A stretch of DNA of 42,825 nt. Origin: Acidimicrobiaceae bacterium (GTDB taxonomy: Bacteria > Actinomycetota > Acidimicrobiia > Acidimicrobiales > RAAP-2). Positions 14,031 through 27,079 of this stretch are shown in pieces. Where the stretch lies: contig DAIDJP010000034.1 of the NCBI GenBank assembly GCA_027451285.1, forward strand, positions 1-42,825, given 5' to 3'. A program made the translations under genes and the position numbers. The notes under the pieces are model-generated. The model was not told the origin of the DNA and searched no databases. It worked only from the letters and a program-made list of their open reading frames with translations. The stretch's first letter is position 1. Every line of letters begins with the position of its first letter.

Positions 14031-15157
14031 GCGAAGGGACTTTCTCTCAGGGCCCGCAGTCCGGGCAGGTCGCCGAATTCGACGAGTTCGAGCGAGGCTC
14101 CCCCGCCGGTGGAAACGAAGCTGACCTCGCCCTCGAGGCCGAGCTGGCGCAGCGCGGCCACCGAGTCGCCGCCGCCCACGACCGACAGGGCTGAAGATGT
14201 AGCCACCGCGCGAGCGACCGCCGCGGTGCCCGCCAGGAACCGCGGGTCCTCGAAGAAGCCCACCGGTCCGTTCCAGAGGATCGTGCGCGCGCGGGCGATG
14301 GTCTCTTCAAAGAGCGCGACCGACTTCGCGCCGATGTCGAAGCCCTCGTGGTGATTGGGGATGTTCGCGCCGAAGTCGATGGGCTCGCTCGCGCCCCCGC
14401 TCGGACCGACGGGATCGCCGTCGGCGAGTCCGCGGGTGTCGAGGGGAATCACGACCTTGCCGGTCGCGAGCAGGCGCCCGCACTCTTCGAGGTAGTCCGC
14501 GTTAAAGAGCGACGAGCCGATGGTGCGACCCTGGGTGGCCTCGAAGGTGTAGGCCATGCCACCGCCCACGATCACCGTGTCGGCCTTGTCGACCAGAACC
14601 TTGACGATGCCGAGCTTGTCGGCCACCTTGGCGCCGCCGACGATGGCCACGAAGGGTCGCTGCGGGTTGGTCAGCAGCGAGAGGATGGTCTCGACCTCGT
14701 GCGCGAGGTTCGGCCCGGCGGCGCTCGGCACGAGGGTCGGGGGAATCATGATCGAGGCGTGCGCGCGGTGCGAGGCGCCGAAGGCCTCGTTGATGTAGTA
14801 GTCGACCCCCGCCACCAGGCTCTCGCCGAAGGCCCGGTCGTTGGCCTCCTCACCGGGATGAAATCGCAGGTTCTCCATCAGCTCGACTTCGGGGGCCAGC
14901 TCGGCCAGGCGGCGGCGAATCGGGGCCACCGAGTACTCCTCGACGACGTGGCCCTTGGGCCGGCCGAAGTGCGTGGCTGCGACCACCTGCGCCCCACGCG
15001 CGATCAGGTCACGAAAGAGCGGCAGGGCCGCGCGCAAGCGAAAGTCGTCGGTCACCTCGAGGCGGCCGTCGACGGTGGCGACCGGAACGTTGAAGTCGAC
15101 GCGCACGAGGGCCCGTTTGCCGGCGAGGTCCCAGCGCTCGGGGCGCGGCAACTCCAC
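14027..15157 (-). CDS. pgk: Phosphoglycerate kinase
   Basis: 376 residues from GTG 15157, two bases after the gap stop. The frame continues upstream inside gap, but homology starts at ELPRPERWDLAGKRALVRVD. Signature VRVDFNVPV with the substrate-binding Asp-Phe-Asn, THFGRPKG, LMENLRFHPGEE, the hinge region GGAKVADKLGIVKVL, and the nucleotide-binding ILWNGPVGFFED and VVGGGDSVAAL with STGGGASLELV. It produces ATP and 3-phosphoglycerate from 1,3-bisphosphoglycerate. Slightly shorter than usual (about 390-400) but with all motifs. Coupled to tpiA. Confidence 0.96.
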   Translation of the reverse strand: MELPRPERWDLAGKRALVRVDFNVPVATVDGRLEVTDDFRLRAALPLFRDLIARGAQVVAATHFGRPKGHVVEEYSVAPIRRRLAELAPEVELMENLRFHPGEEANDRAFGESLVAGVDYYINEAFGASHRAHASIMIPPTLVPSAAGPNLAHEVETILSLLTNPQRPFVAIVGGAKVADKLGIVKVLVDKADTVIVGGGMAYTFEATQGRTIGSSLFNADYLEECGRLLATGKVVIPLDTRGLADGDPVGPSGGASEPIDFGANIPNHHEGFDIGAKSVALFEETIARARTILWNGPVGFFEDPRFLAGTAAVARAVATSSALSVVGGGDSVAALRQLGLEGEVSFVSTGGGASLELVEFGDLPGLRALRESPFA

Positions 15158-15159
15158 CG

Positions 15160-16167
15160 CTACGAGCCGACGCGCGCGGTGAGGTCGACCAAGCGGTTCG
15201 AGTAGCCCCACTCGTTGTCGTACCAGCCGAACACCTTGACGAGGGACTTCTCGTCGTCGATGGGCTGGACCATCGTCATCTTCGAGTCGAAGGTGCACGA
15301 GGCCGGGCTGCCCACGATGTCCGAGGAGACGATCGGCTCGTCGGTGTAGACGAGCACGCCCGACAGCGCCCCGGCCGCGGCCGCGGCGAAGGCGGCATTG
15401 ATCTCCTCGACGGTGGTCGAGCGCACGATTGCCGTGAAGTCGGTGATCGAGCCGTCCGGCACGGGCACGCGCAGACTGGTGCCGTCCAGGCGGCCCTTCA
15501 TCGAGGCAAGCACCAGGCTCGTCGCCCGGGCCGCGCCGGTCGAAGACGGCACGATGTTCACCGCGGCGGCGCGCGCGCGGCGCAGATCACTGTGGGTCAG
15601 GTCGAGCAGGTTCTGGTCGTTCGTATAGGCGTGGATCGTCGTCATGAGGCCCGTCTGGACGCCGAAGGCGTCGTCGAGGACCTTGACCATCGGCACGAAG
15701 CAGTTCGTGGTGCACGAGGCATTGGAGATCACGAAGTGCTTCGCGGGATCGAAGTCGGCGTCGTTGACGCCCATCACGAAGGTCGCGTCGACGTCACTGG
15801 CCGGCGCGGAGATGATCACACGCGTGGCCCCAGCGCCCAGGTGCACGGCCGCGGCGTCGCGGCTCGTGAAGCGGCCTGTCGACTCGATGACGACGTCGAC
15901 CTTGAGATCGGCCCAGGGCAGCTTGGCGGGGTCGCGCTCGGCGAGCACGGCGATGGAGCGGTCCCCCACGCGCATCACGCTGTCGTCGACCGAGACGCTC
16001 TCGCCCAGGCGCCCCTGGGTCGAGTCGTACTTCAGAAGATGCGCGTTGGTCGCCGGCGAGGTGAGGTCGTTCACCGCCACCACTTCGACGTTCTCGTTGG
16101 CGAGCGACGCCCGCAGGTAGCCCCGGCCGATTCGACCGAACCCGTTGATTCCCACCCGTATCGTCAC
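15160..16167 (-). CDS. gap: Glyceraldehyde-3-phosphate dehydrogenase
   Basis: 335 residues. Rossmann start IRVGINGFGRIGRGYLRA, NAD-type selector AVNDL (Asn33, Asp34 region), catalytic ISNASCTTNCFVPM (Cys152), the base histidine in LMTTIHAYTNDQ, and the C-terminal KVFGWYDNEWGYSNRLVDL. It oxidises and phosphorylates glyceraldehyde 3-phosphate with NAD. The start overlaps the yvcK stop (ATGA). In most actinobacteria whiA lies between yvcK and gap; here they are directly coupled. Confidence 0.97.
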   Translation of the reverse strand: MTIRVGINGFGRIGRGYLRASLANENVEVVAVNDLTSPATNAHLLKYDSTQGRLGESVSVDDSVMRVGDRSIAVLAERDPAKLPWADLKVDVVIESTGRFTSRDAAAVHLGAGATRVIISAPASDVDATFVMGVNDADFDPAKHFVISNASCTTNCFVPMVKVLDDAFGVQTGLMTTIHAYTNDQNLLDLTHSDLRRARAAAVNIVPSSTGAARATSLVLASMKGRLDGTSLRVPVPDGSITDFTAIVRSTTVEEINAAFAAAAAGALSGVLVYTDEPIVSSDIVGSPASCTFDSKMTMVQPIDDEKSLVKVFGWYDNEWGYSNRLVDLTARVGS

Positions 16168-17036
16168 GCGCTTCCCTTCGTTCGCCGAGCGCCATCCAGC
16201 ACCCGGGCCAATTTTTGCACATCGTGTACCAGGCCATTGGCGCCCGCCACGTCCGCCACGAGCGTCGGCGCGTCGCAGGGGTCGTGCGCGAAGGGACTCG
16301 ACGAGTCGACGATCACGAGATCGGGTCGTAGTCCGTGCACGTGGAGCGCGTTCACGTGATCGCCCAGGCTCGCCCCAGAGGTCTCGGGCACCTCGGGACG
16401 CAGGTTGGCGACGTAGACACGCGTCGCGCGCGTGCCGGCGATGGCTTGAGTGATCCCGGGCACCACGCAGGCCGCCAGCACGCTGGTGTAGAGCGAGCCC
16501 GGACCGATCACGACCTGCTCGGCGCGCTCGATCGCCTCGACCGCGGCGATGGGGGCGGCCGCGTTGGCCGGCTCGACCGCGATGCGCCGGATCCCTGAGG
16601 ACCGGGCCACCGTGGTCTGACCGCGCGCCGGGCCCTCCTCGGTGGCGGCCACCAGGACGACCCCCTCACAGCTGGCCGGCACGATGGTGCCGCGCACGCC
16701 CATCACCTGGGCCAGGGCGGCGACGGACTCCTCAAGGTCGCCCGTCGCGTCGAGCAGCCCCACCAGCAGGAGGTTGCCCACCGCGTGCCCGGCCAGTTCG
16801 CCGACGCTGAAGCGGTGCTCGAAGGAGGCGGTGAGCGGATTCTCGGGATCGGCCAGGGCCACCAGGCACTTGCGCAGGTCACCCACGGCCGCGACGTTGA
16901 GCATGGCGCGAAGCCGTCCGGTCGATCCCCCGTCGTCGGCGACCGAGACCACGCCGGTCACGTCGTCGCCCAGGCTCTTCAACGCCCGTAGGGTCACCGC
17001 GGTGCCGTGGCCGCCGCCGACGGCGACGGCCCTCAT
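16164..17036 (-). CDS. yvcK: YvcK/CofD-family gluconeogenesis and cell-envelope factor
   Basis: 290 residues beginning RAVAVGGGHGTAVTLRALK, the YvcK glycine loop, with GVVSVADDGGSTGRLRAML and AVGDLRKCLVAL forming the UDP-sugar pocket. Further motifs are ELAGHAVGNLLLVGLLDATG, VVIGPGSLYTSVLAACVV and VYVANLRPEVPETSGASL. YvcK proteins bind UDP-GlcNAc and influence central carbon use and peptidoglycan precursor supply. It is coupled by ATGA overlaps to rapZ upstream and gap downstream. The CofD family fold is shared, but the neighbourhood indicates YvcK rather than a cofactor F420 enzyme. Confidence 0.93.
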   Translation of the reverse strand: MRAVAVGGGHGTAVTLRALKSLGDDVTGVVSVADDGGSTGRLRAMLNVAAVGDLRKCLVALADPENPLTASFEHRFSVGELAGHAVGNLLLVGLLDATGDLEESVAALAQVMGVRGTIVPASCEGVVLVAATEEGPARGQTTVARSSGIRRIAVEPANAAAPIAAVEAIERAEQVVIGPGSLYTSVLAACVVPGITQAIAGTRATRVYVANLRPEVPETSGASLGDHVNALHVHGLRPDLVIVDSSSPFAHDPCDAPTLVADVAGANGLVHDVQKLARVLDGARRTKGSA

Positions 17037-17878
17037 CGAGCGACGTCGCGGTGAAAGACGGCGTTGGGCAACTCGAGGCGCCGGCGCAGCTCCTCGGCGA
17101 TGGCCACCGAGCGATGGCGCCCGCCGGTGCAGCCGATGGCCACCGACAGGTACGACTTGCCCTCGTGGACGAAGGCCGGGATCTGCCAGGTGAGCAGGTT
17201 CACCACGTCGCGCAAAAAGTGCTCGGCGGGCTCTTGTTCGAGCACGTAGCGCGCCACCGGCTCGTCCAGGCCGGTGAGGGGGCGCAACTCCTCGATCCAG
17301 TGGGGATTGGGCAGGAACCGGCAGTCAAAGACCAGGTCCACGTCGCGCGGGATGCCGTTCGCGTAGCCGAAGGAGACCAGGGAGACCCGCATCGACTGGT
17401 TCGCGGGATCGCGGGTGAAGATCTCCACGATGCGCGAGCGCAGCTGATTCGTGTTGGTCGAGCCCGTGTCGATCACCAGGTCGGCCGCGTCGCGGATCGA
17501 CTGGAGCGAGGCCCGCTCGCCCGCGATGGAGTCGGCCAAGGTCGGTGCGGGGAACGGGTGGCGGCGCCGGGTGCCCTCGAACCGGCTGATCAGGACCTCG
17601 TCGGGGGCGTCGACGAAGAGGATCTTCGCGCCGTCGTGCATCGCCTGGAGCTCGCGCTCGACCGCGAGCAGCGCGTCGGGCTGGACCCGTCCGCTGCGCC
17701 CGACCACGAAGGCGACGCCCGCGTAGTCCGGCGAACCAGCCGCCGCCAGCTCGCCGACGCGCGCGATCAGCTCGAGGGGCAGGTTGTCGATTACGAACCA
17801 GCCCAGGTCCTCCAGGGCGGCCGACACCGTGGAGCGCCCGGCGCCGGACATCCCGGTGACCAGCAAGACCTCACTCAT
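17033..17878 (-). CDS. rapZ: RapZ/YvcJ-family nucleotide-binding protein
   Basis: 281 residues. Walker A VTGMSGAGRSTVSAALED with Arg in place of the usual Lys, as often in actinobacteria. Next GWFVIDNLPLELI, ILFVDAPDEVLISRFEGTRR RHP, and the C-terminal domain with VSFGYANGIPRDVDLVFDCR FLPNPHW and IGCTGGRHRSVAIAEEL. Family members bind and hydrolyse ATP/GTP; in E. coli RapZ senses glucosamine-6-phosphate and controls GlmS through RNA. The conserved uvrC-rapZ-yvcK order is kept. Overlaps uvrC by 8 bp and yvcK by 4 bp. Confidence 0.95.
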   Translation of the reverse strand: MSEVLLVTGMSGAGRSTVSAALEDLGWFVIDNLPLELIARVGELAAAGSPDYAGVAFVVGRSGRVQPDALLAVERELQAMHDGAKILFVDAPDEVLISRFEGTRRRHPFPAPTLADSIAGERASLQSIRDAADLVIDTGSTNTNQLRSRIVEIFTRDPANQSMRVSLVSFGYANGIPRDVDLVFDCRFLPNPHWIEELRPLTGLDEPVARYVLEQEPAEHFLRDVVNLLTWQIPAFVHEGKSYLSVAIGCTGGRHRSVAIAEELRRRLELPNAVFHRDVAR

Positions 17879-19714
17879 GCGTTTCCTTCGCGGGCCGTGG
17901 TGGTTCCGGAGCCCGAAAGTGATCGTAGATCCTGCGCGCCACCTCGTCGGGCAGCCAGGAGAAAGCCGTCAGCTCCTCGAGGCTGGCGCGGCGGATCGCG
18001 TCGAGCGAGCCCATCTCGGCGAGCAGGCGGTCGCGCCGGGCCGGGCCGAGTCCCGCAACCCCCGACAGGCTGCTCTCGAGCATCGAGCGGCCCCGTTTGG
18101 AGCGGTGGAACGTGATGGCGAAGCGGTGGGCCTCGTCGCGCACGCGCTGGACCAGGTAGAGGCTCTCGCTGGCTCGTTCGAGGGCGACGGGATCGGCCCG
18201 ACCGGGACGAAAGAGCAGTTCCTCACGCTTGGCGAGCGCGGCGAACTCGACCTCCTCGCCGACTCCCAGCTCGCGCGCCGCGGCCAGGGCCGCGTTGAGC
18301 TGGGCCGGCCCTCCGTCGATGATGATCAGGTCAGCGCGTGGGAATTTCGTTGCGCCCTCGTCGCGCCAGTGGGCGAGCCGGCGCCGCACGACCTCGTTCA
18401 TCGCCCCAACGTCGTCATTGCCGTGAATCTCCTTGACATTGAAGTGGCGGTAATCGCTCTTTTTGGCGACGCCGTCTTCGAAGACGACCATCGAGCCCAC
18501 GTAGTTGGTCCCTTGGAGGTGGCTCATGTCGAAGCACTCGATGCGATAGGGCGCGCGCGCGAGTCCCAGCGCCGCGCCGAGCTCCTGAAGCGCGCGCGAG
18601 CGCACGTTGTGATCGCTGGCGCGGCGCAGCGTGTCGCGGTCGATCACCGCTCTCGCGTCGGTCGCGGCGAGGGCCAGCACGCGGCGCCGGCGCCCGCGCT
18701 GGGGCACCACCACGTCGACGGGCCGTTCGCGGGTCGCGGCCAGGTAGTCCATCGTCAGGCTCGACAGCGGCGCCTCGACCACCAGCGTGGCGGGAATGGA
18801 CTCGGCCTCGGGGTAGAGCTCGGGCGCGGCGCGCTCGAGGATCTCGGCGTCGGACTCGTCCATCGAGCGATCCACCAGCGACACGCTGCGTCCCACGATG
18901 CGCCCGTGGCGCACCCGAAAACGCACCAGCGCGGCGCGCCCACCCTCAACGGCGACCACGATCACGTCGAGGTTCGAGTGGTCGTCGAGCACCACACTCT
19001 GGTCGCTCGCGGCGCGCTCGAGGGCGGCCAGGGCGTCGCGCAGGCGCGCGGCCGCCTCGTAGTGCTGCTCGCGCGAGGCGGCCTCCATCTGAGCGTGGAG
19101 AGTTCGCGTGAGGTGTCGCACGTCGCCCTCGAAGAAGCGAATCCAGGATCCGACGAGCTCGCGATATCCCTCCGCGTCGATCTTGCCGGCGCAGGGACCC
19201 GAACACTTGTGGATGTCATAGAGCAAGCAGGGACGACCAATGCGCTCGTGGTAGTTGTACTTGTGCGTCGTGCACGAGCGCAGCGGGTAGGCCTGCAGCA
19301 GTTCGTCGATCGAGCGTCGCAGCGCGCCGACGTTGACGAAGGGGCCAAAGTAGCGCACGCCGCGCTGGCGCTGGCCGCGCGTGATGAACGGCGCGGGGAA
19401 CGTCGCCTTGACGTTGATGCCCACGAAGGGGAAGGCCTTGTCGTCCTTTAAGAGCATGTTGTAGCGCGGCTGGTTGGCCTTGATCAGCTCGTTCTCGAGC
19501 ACCAGCGCGTCGACCTCGCTGGGGGTGACGATCCACTCGACGCTGTCGGCTTCGTCCATCAGCGCTCGGGTCTTCACGCTGAACCCGTCCGCGCGCTGGA
19601 AGTAGCTCGAGAGCCGCTGGGCCAGCACACGGGCCTTGCCCACGTAGATCACGTCGCCGCGGGCGTTGCGAAAGAGGTAGCAGCCGCTCGCGCGTGGGAT
19701 GCCCGAGGGCTTCT

Positions 19715-19718
<4 letters not shown>
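17871..19718 (-). CDS. uvrC: Excinuclease ABC subunit C
   Basis: 615 residues from GTG 19718, which overlaps the uvrA stop (GTGA). The open frame continues far upstream opposite uvrA, but that part is not homologous. N-terminal GIY-YIG nuclease: [13 protein letters not shown] and [20 protein letters not shown] Cys cluster is present ([20 protein letters not shown]), then the UVR motif [18 protein letters not shown]. The RNase H-like C-terminal nuclease has [20 protein letters not shown] and [15 protein letters not shown], and an HhH region ends in [20 protein letters not shown]. It makes both incisions in nucleotide excision repair with UvrA and UvrB, encoded directly upstream. Confidence 0.97.
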
Positions 19719-22543
<2,825 letters not shown>

Positions 22544-22559
22544 GGCGTGAATCTACCGG

Positions 22560-24575
22560 TCACACATCGCTCATCAGCTCCTCGAGCAAGGGTGAGAGCC
22601 CCTGGCGTTGGAGTGTGTGCAGCACGTCGCGCAGGGCGGCGGCCTCTTCAAAGCGCAGCTCGCGCGCGGCCTCGAGCATGGCCTCCTCGACTCGGGCGAT
22701 CTCGAGGGAGAGGTCGTCCGGTGGCGCCGCCTCCAGCGAGGTCAACGCGCCGTGGCGCGGCGCCTCGGGGGCGCTCTCGCTACGCAGACGGCCGAGGATG
22801 TCGGCAACGGACTTGGAGATCGTGATCGGCTCGATGCCGTGTTCGGCGTTGTAGGCGATCTGGACCAGCCGACGCCGCTCGGTCACCGAGATGGCGGCGC
22901 GCATGGAGTCGGTCACCGAGTCGGCGTAGAGGACGGCCTCGCCGTTGGCGTTGCGCGCGGCGCGCCCGATCGTCTGGATGAGGGCCGAACGCGAGCGCAG
23001 GAAGCCCTCCTTGTCGGCGTCGAGGATCGCCACCAGGGACACCTCGGGCAGGTCGAGACCCTCGCGCAAGAGGTTGATCCCGACCAGGACGTCGAACTCG
23101 CCCAGGCGCAGGCTGCGCAGGATCTCTATGCGCTGGATCGTGTCGATGTCGCTGTGTAAGTACTGCACCCGATAGCCCGCGCGTACGAGGAAGTTGGTCA
23201 GGTCCTCGGACATTCGCTTCGTCAGGGTCGTGACCAGGGCGCGCTCGCCGCGCGCGATCACCGCGTCGAGGCGGGTGCGCAGATCGTCGATCTGGTGCTC
23301 GGTCGGCACGACACTGACCACGGGGTCGAGAAGGCCCGTCGGGCGGATCACCTGCTCGACCACCTGGTCGGAGTGCTCGATCTCGTAGGGACCCGGGGTG
23401 GCCGAGACGAAGATCATCTGGGGCACGAGGTCCATGAACTCCTCGAAGTTGAGTGGGCGGTTGTCCATCGCGCTCGGCAAGCGGAACCCGTGCTCGACCA
23501 GGGTCTCCTTGCGTGAGCGGTCCCCCGCGTACTGGCCGCGCACCTGGGGCACCGCGACGTGGGACTCGTCGATGACGACCAGCATGTCGTCCGGGAAGTA
23601 GTCGAGCAGGGTGTAGGGGCGCTCGCCGCGCTTGCGCCCATCGAGGTGAGCCGAGTAGTTCTCGATGCCGGCGCACACCCCGGTCTGTTCGAGCATCTCG
23701 AGGTCGTGCTCGGTGCGACTGCGCAGTCGCTGAGCCTCGAGGAGCTTGCCCTCGGACTCAAAGACGCGCAGCTGCTCGCCCAATTCCTCTTCGATGCCGC
23801 GACAGGCCCGCTGGAGAGTCGCCGCGCCCGTCGCGTAGTGCGAGGCTGCGAAGATGGTGATCTCGTCCACCTTGCCGCGGCGCTCCTGGGTCACGGGGTT
23901 GAAGAACGTGATCGCCTCGACCTCGTCGCCGAAGAACGAGACGCGCAACGCCTCCTGGGAGTAGGCGGGCTGGATCTCGAGGGTGTCGCCGCGCATGCGA
24001 AAGGTCCCGCGCTCGAGCACGAGGTCGTTGCGGCTGTACTGCATCTCGACCAGGCGGCGCAGCAGGGCCCGCTGGTCGTGCGCCTCGCCCACGCGAAGCA
24101 CCAGCATGCGCTCGCGATACTCGAGCGGCGAACCAAGCCCGTAGATGCACGACACCGAGGCCACCACGACGGTGTCGCGGCGCGTCAGCAGTGATGATGT
24201 CGCGGCGTGGCGCAGTCGGTCGATCTCCTCGTTCACCGAGGAGTCCTTCTCGATGAAGGTGTCGGTGCGCGGGATATAGGCCTCGGGTTGGTAGTAGTCG
24301 TAGTAGGAGACGAAGAACTCGACTCGGTTGTGGGGCAGCATCTCCTTCAGCTCCGAGGCCAGCTGGGCCGCCAGGGACTTGTTGGGCTCGAGGATCAGCG
24401 TGGGACGCTGGGCGCGCTCGATCAGCCAGGCGATCGTGGCCGTCTTGCCGCTGCCCGTGATGCCCTCGAGCGTCTGGTAGCGCAGTCCGTCGGCGACGCC
24501 GGCCGCCAGGGCCTCGATGGCCTGGGGCTGGTCCCCCGCGGGCTGGAAGGGTGACTCGACCTTGAAGCTATCCAC
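22560..24575 (-). CDS. uvrB: Excinuclease ABC subunit B
   Basis: 671 residues from GTG 24575; the longer frame upstream runs opposite coaE and is not homologous. Motifs: [14 protein letters not shown], Walker [19 protein letters not shown], the beta-hairpin [20 protein letters not shown], the DESH box [44 protein letters not shown] and [20 protein letters not shown]-terminal UVR coiled coil ([20 protein letters not shown]) interacts with UvrC. It verifies damage after loading by UvrA. Overlaps the coaE end by 8 bp. Confidence 0.98.
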   Translation of the reverse strand: MDSFKVESPFQPAGDQPQAIEALAAGVADGLRYQTLEGITGSGKTATIAWLIERAQRPTLILEPNKSLAAQLASELKEMLPHNRVEFFVSYYDYYQPEAYIPRTDTFIEKDSSVNEEIDRLRHAATSSLLTRRDTVVVASVSCIYGLGSPLEYRERMLVLRVGEAHDQRALLRRLVEMQYSRNDLVLERGTFRMRGDTLEIQPAYSQEALRVSFFGDEVEAITFFNPVTQERRGKVDEITIFAASHYATGAATLQRACRGIEEELGEQLRVFESEGKLLEAQRLRSRTEHDLEMLEQTGVCAGIENYSAHLDGRKRGERPYTLLDYFPDDMLVVIDESHVAVPQVRGQYAGDRSRKETLVEHGFRLPSAMDNRPLNFEEFMDLVPQMIFVSATPGPYEIEHSDQVVEQVIRPTGLLDPVVSVVPTEHQIDDLRTRLDAVIARGERALVTTLTKRMSEDLTNFLVRAGYRVQYLHSDIDTIQRIEILRSLRLGEFDVLVGINLLREGLDLPEVSLVAILDADKEGFLRSRSALIQTIGRAARNANGEAVLYADSVTDSMRAAISVTERRRLVQIAYNAEHGIEPITISKSVADILGRLRSESAPEAPRHGALTSLEAAPPDDLSLEIARVEEAMLEAARELRFEEAAALRDVLHTLQRQGLSPLLEELMSDV

Positions 24576-25173
24576 GCACGAGCCCCTCGGTGACCAGCAG
24601 CTCGTCGAGACGCGCCGCGAGATCCTCGATCGTGCCGTCGTTGATGACGACGTGATCGGCGAGGGCCCGGCGCTCCTCGTTGGACATCTGGGCGGCCAAG
24701 CGAGAACGCGCGTCCTCGCGTGAGAGGTGACGCGATTGCACGAGACGATTGAGTGCCACCTCGGGCGCCACCTCAATCGCCCAGACGCCGTCGAGGGAGA
24801 AGAGGGCGCGGTGCTCGGGGCGAAAGAGCGGTAGCGCGACAAAGACGACCGGCTCGGAGTCTCTCTCGGCGGCGGCGAGCCGCGCCAGGATCTCCTCACC
24901 CACCCGCGGATGCGTGATCGCGTTGAGCCGCGCCAGGGCCGCGGCGTCATGAAAGACCACTTCAGCCAGGAAGGCCCGGTCGAGCGTGCCGTCGCCGGCC
25001 AAGATCGCGTCGCCGAACGCGTCGCGCAGCGCCACGTAGGCCGGTTTCCCCGGCGCCACGATCGCCCGCGCGACGTCGTCGGCGTCGATCACGGGGAATC
25101 CACGCTGCTCGAGGTGGCTCTGGGCCGTGCTCTTGCCCGCTCCGATTCCCCCGGCCAGAGCGATTCGTTTCAC
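24568..25173 (-). CDS. coaE: Dephospho-CoA kinase
   Basis: 201 residues from GTG 25173. P-loop [35 protein letters not shown] with the substrate-binding Asp, [34 protein letters not shown] and the lid-type [20 protein letters not shown] with HVVINDGT. Last step of coenzyme A synthesis. First gene of the long minus-strand run; coaE before uvrB is also seen in mycobacteria. The 96-bp gap to the divergent dpp operon must hold promoters for both directions, but I could not pick clear hexamers. Confidence 0.95.
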   Translation of the reverse strand: MKRIALAGGIGAGKSTAQSHLEQRGFPVIDADDVARAIVAPGKPAYVALRDAFGDAILAGDGTLDRAFLAEVVFHDAAALARLNAITHPRVGEEILARLAAAERDSEPVVFVALPLFRPEHRALFSLDGVWAIEVAPEVALNRLVQSRHLSREDARSRLAAQMSNEERRALADHVVINDGTIEDLAARLDELLVTEGLVRG

Positions 25174-25269
25174 CCAACCACGCTAGCGATCCCTTGTGAC
25201 ACGGCGTCCCGGCGTCCCCGTTTCAACAGTGGCGTTGGCTAATCTCCTAGGAAGTCTCCGGGGGGAACA

Positions 25270-26220
25270 GTGCTCAGATACGTGGTGCGGCGCCTAGTGA
25301 TGCTTCTGGGCATCGTGGTCGTCATCTCGATCGGCAGTTTCTACCTGATCCACCTGCTACCGGGCGATCCGGCGGCGGTCATCCTGGGCACCGGCGACAC
25401 GCCGGCCAACCGAGCGATTCTCTACAAGCAGTTGGGACTGGACCGGCCGATGGTCGTCCAGTACTTCATCTGGCTGCGTAATATCCTCCACGGCAACTTC
25501 GGAATCTCCTTCATCTCTCAGACCTCGGTCGCCTCCACGATCCGCGCGGCCCTGCCCATCGACCTCGAGCTCATCCTGCTCAGCCAGATACTCGCCTTCG
25601 CCGCCGCGATCCCCCTCGCGATGCGCTCGGCGCGCAAGCCCGACGGTTTCGTCGACCGCATCCTCGGTGCGGGCAGCTTCACCCTGCTCTCGATCCCGCC
25701 GTTCATCATCATCGTCCTGCTCGTACTCGTCATCTCGATCAAGCTGGGCATCCCCAACACCGGCCCCTCGTCGTACGTCTCGCTCGGCACGGATTGGATC
25801 GTCAACCTTGAGAGCCTGACCCTGCCCGCCATCACGCTGGCGATCGGCAGCTTTGTCCTCTACTACCGGGTGCTACGCAGCGACCTCATCGCCACCCTGC
25901 AAGAGGAGTTCATCACCGTGGCGCGTTCCAAGGGGATCAGCCGGCGTCGCATCATGTGGCGTCACGCCTTCCGCCCGTCGTCGGTCGCCCTGCTCGGCAG
26001 CGCGGGGGTCAACATCGGCGGCCTACTGGCCAGCGGCTTCGTGGTGGAGTACCTGCTCGCCATCCCCGGGCTGGGCTACACCCTGATCGCCGCGATCAAC
26101 GCGAGTGACTACCTGCTGGTACAGGGAATCGTGCTGGTGGTCTCGGTGGGAGTCGTCGTGATCAACTTCTTCTTCGACTTCGTCATCAACATCGTCGATC
26201 CGAGGATCAGCCGTGAGTGA
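25270..26220 (+). CDS. dppB: Dipeptide/oligopeptide ABC transporter permease (DppB type)
   Basis: 316 residues from GTG 25270, preceded by GGGGGGAAC. Six hydrophobic segments. Family marks are the N-terminal VVRRLVMLLGIVVVISIGSF YLIHLLPGDPA, the coupling EAA-type loop EEFITVARSKGISRRRIMWR HAFRPS, and VEYLLAIPGLGYTLIAAI near the end. Forms the membrane channel with the next gene product. The stop overlaps the dppC start by 8 bp. No binding-protein gene lies in this operon. Confidence 0.93.
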   Translation: MLRYVVRRLVMLLGIVVVISIGSFYLIHLLPGDPAAVILGTGDTPANRAILYKQLGLDRPMVVQYFIWLRNILHGNFGISFISQTSVASTIRAALPIDLELILLSQILAFAAAIPLAMRSARKPDGFVDRILGAGSFTLLSIPPFIIIVLLVLVISIKLGIPNTGPSSYVSLGTDWIVNLESLTLPAITLAIGSFVLYYRVLRSDLIATLQEEFITVARSKGISRRRIMWRHAFRPSSVALLGSAGVNIGGLLASGFVVEYLLAIPGLGYTLIAAINASDYLLVQGIVLVVSVGVVVINFFFDFVINIVDPRISRE

Positions 26221-27079
26221 GACCCTCGACGACCTCGGCGTCCTCGAACGTCCCGAGGCCAGCACCCCGCTGGGCTGGCTGTTCTGGGTCTGCGTGGGCT
26301 GGTTGGGCCTCAACGTGCTGGCGGCGATCTTCGCCAACGTCCTGCCCCTAGTCGACCCGCTGTATCAGAACTACAACGTGGTCAACGCCGGTCCGTCGCT
26401 GCACCACCTGCTCGGCACCGACGACCTGGGCCGGGACATCTTCTCGCGCATCGTCTTCGGCTCGCGGGTATCCATCGCGGTGGGCGTGGGCGCCATGGCG
26501 ATCGGATTTGGCATCGGCGCGCCGCTGGGAATGATGGCCGCCTACCGGCGCGGGCGCTTCGACACGATCGTCACCACGGTGATGTACGTCTTCCTCGCGT
26601 TTCCGGCGATCGTGGCGGTCATCGCGGTGCTGTCCTTCTGGACGCCGCGGTCCCTTCTGAAGATCATCCTGGTCATTGGGCTGGCCTCGGTGCCACTCGT
26701 CTATCGCGTCATCCGCACGGCCACCATGGCGATCGCCACCAAGGATTACGTCATCGCGGCCAAGGTCCAGGGTGCGACCGACCGGCGCATCCTCATCAAG
26801 GAGCTGCTGCCCAACATCGCACCAATCGGCGTCTCGTTCCTCCTCATCGGCATCGCCACCGTGGTCACCCTCGAGGGCGCACTGGCGTTCCTCGGCCTGT
26901 CGGTGAATCCGCCTACGCCCTCGTGGGGCAACATGATCAACGAGAGCCGCACGGTGATGAGCCAGAACCCCTGGCTCGTGCTCTTCCCCTCACTGGCCCT
27001 GTGTCTCTTCCTGCTGTGCCTGAACTTCATCGGTGATCGCCTGCGCAGCCACTTCGACGTGACGGAGGTGAAGCTGTGA
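26213..27079 (+). CDS. dppC: Dipeptide/oligopeptide ABC transporter permease (DppC type)
   Basis: 288 residues. An N-terminal helix (LGWLFWVCVGWLGLNVLAAI) and the DppC-typical LLGTDDLGRDIFSRIVFGSR VSIAVGVGAM open the channel domain. The EAA loop is KDYVIAAKVQGATDRRILIK ELLPNI, followed by ATVVTLEGALAFLGLSVNPP TPSWG, a hallmark of this subfamily. Second half of the importer channel. Overlaps dppB by 8 bp and dppD by 4 bp (GTGA), so the complex is made from one coupled transcript. Confidence 0.94.
   Translation: MSETLDDLGVLERPEASTPLGWLFWVCVGWLGLNVLAAIFANVLPLVDPLYQNYNVVNAGPSLHHLLGTDDLGRDIFSRIVFGSRVSIAVGVGAMAIGFGIGAPLGMMAAYRRGRFDTIVTTVMYVFLAFPAIVAVIAVLSFWTPRSLLKIILVIGLASVPLVYRVIRTATMAIATKDYVIAAKVQGATDRRILIKELLPNIAPIGVSFLLIGIATVVTLEGALAFLGLSVNPPTPSWGNMINESRTVMSQNPWLVLFPSLALCLFLLCLNFIGDRLRSHFDVTEVKL

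Noticed and set aside
24576..24950. In-frame extension upstream of uvrB
   Set aside because: It overlaps coaE out of frame and shows no UvrB homology; the GTG at 24575 fits the family start.
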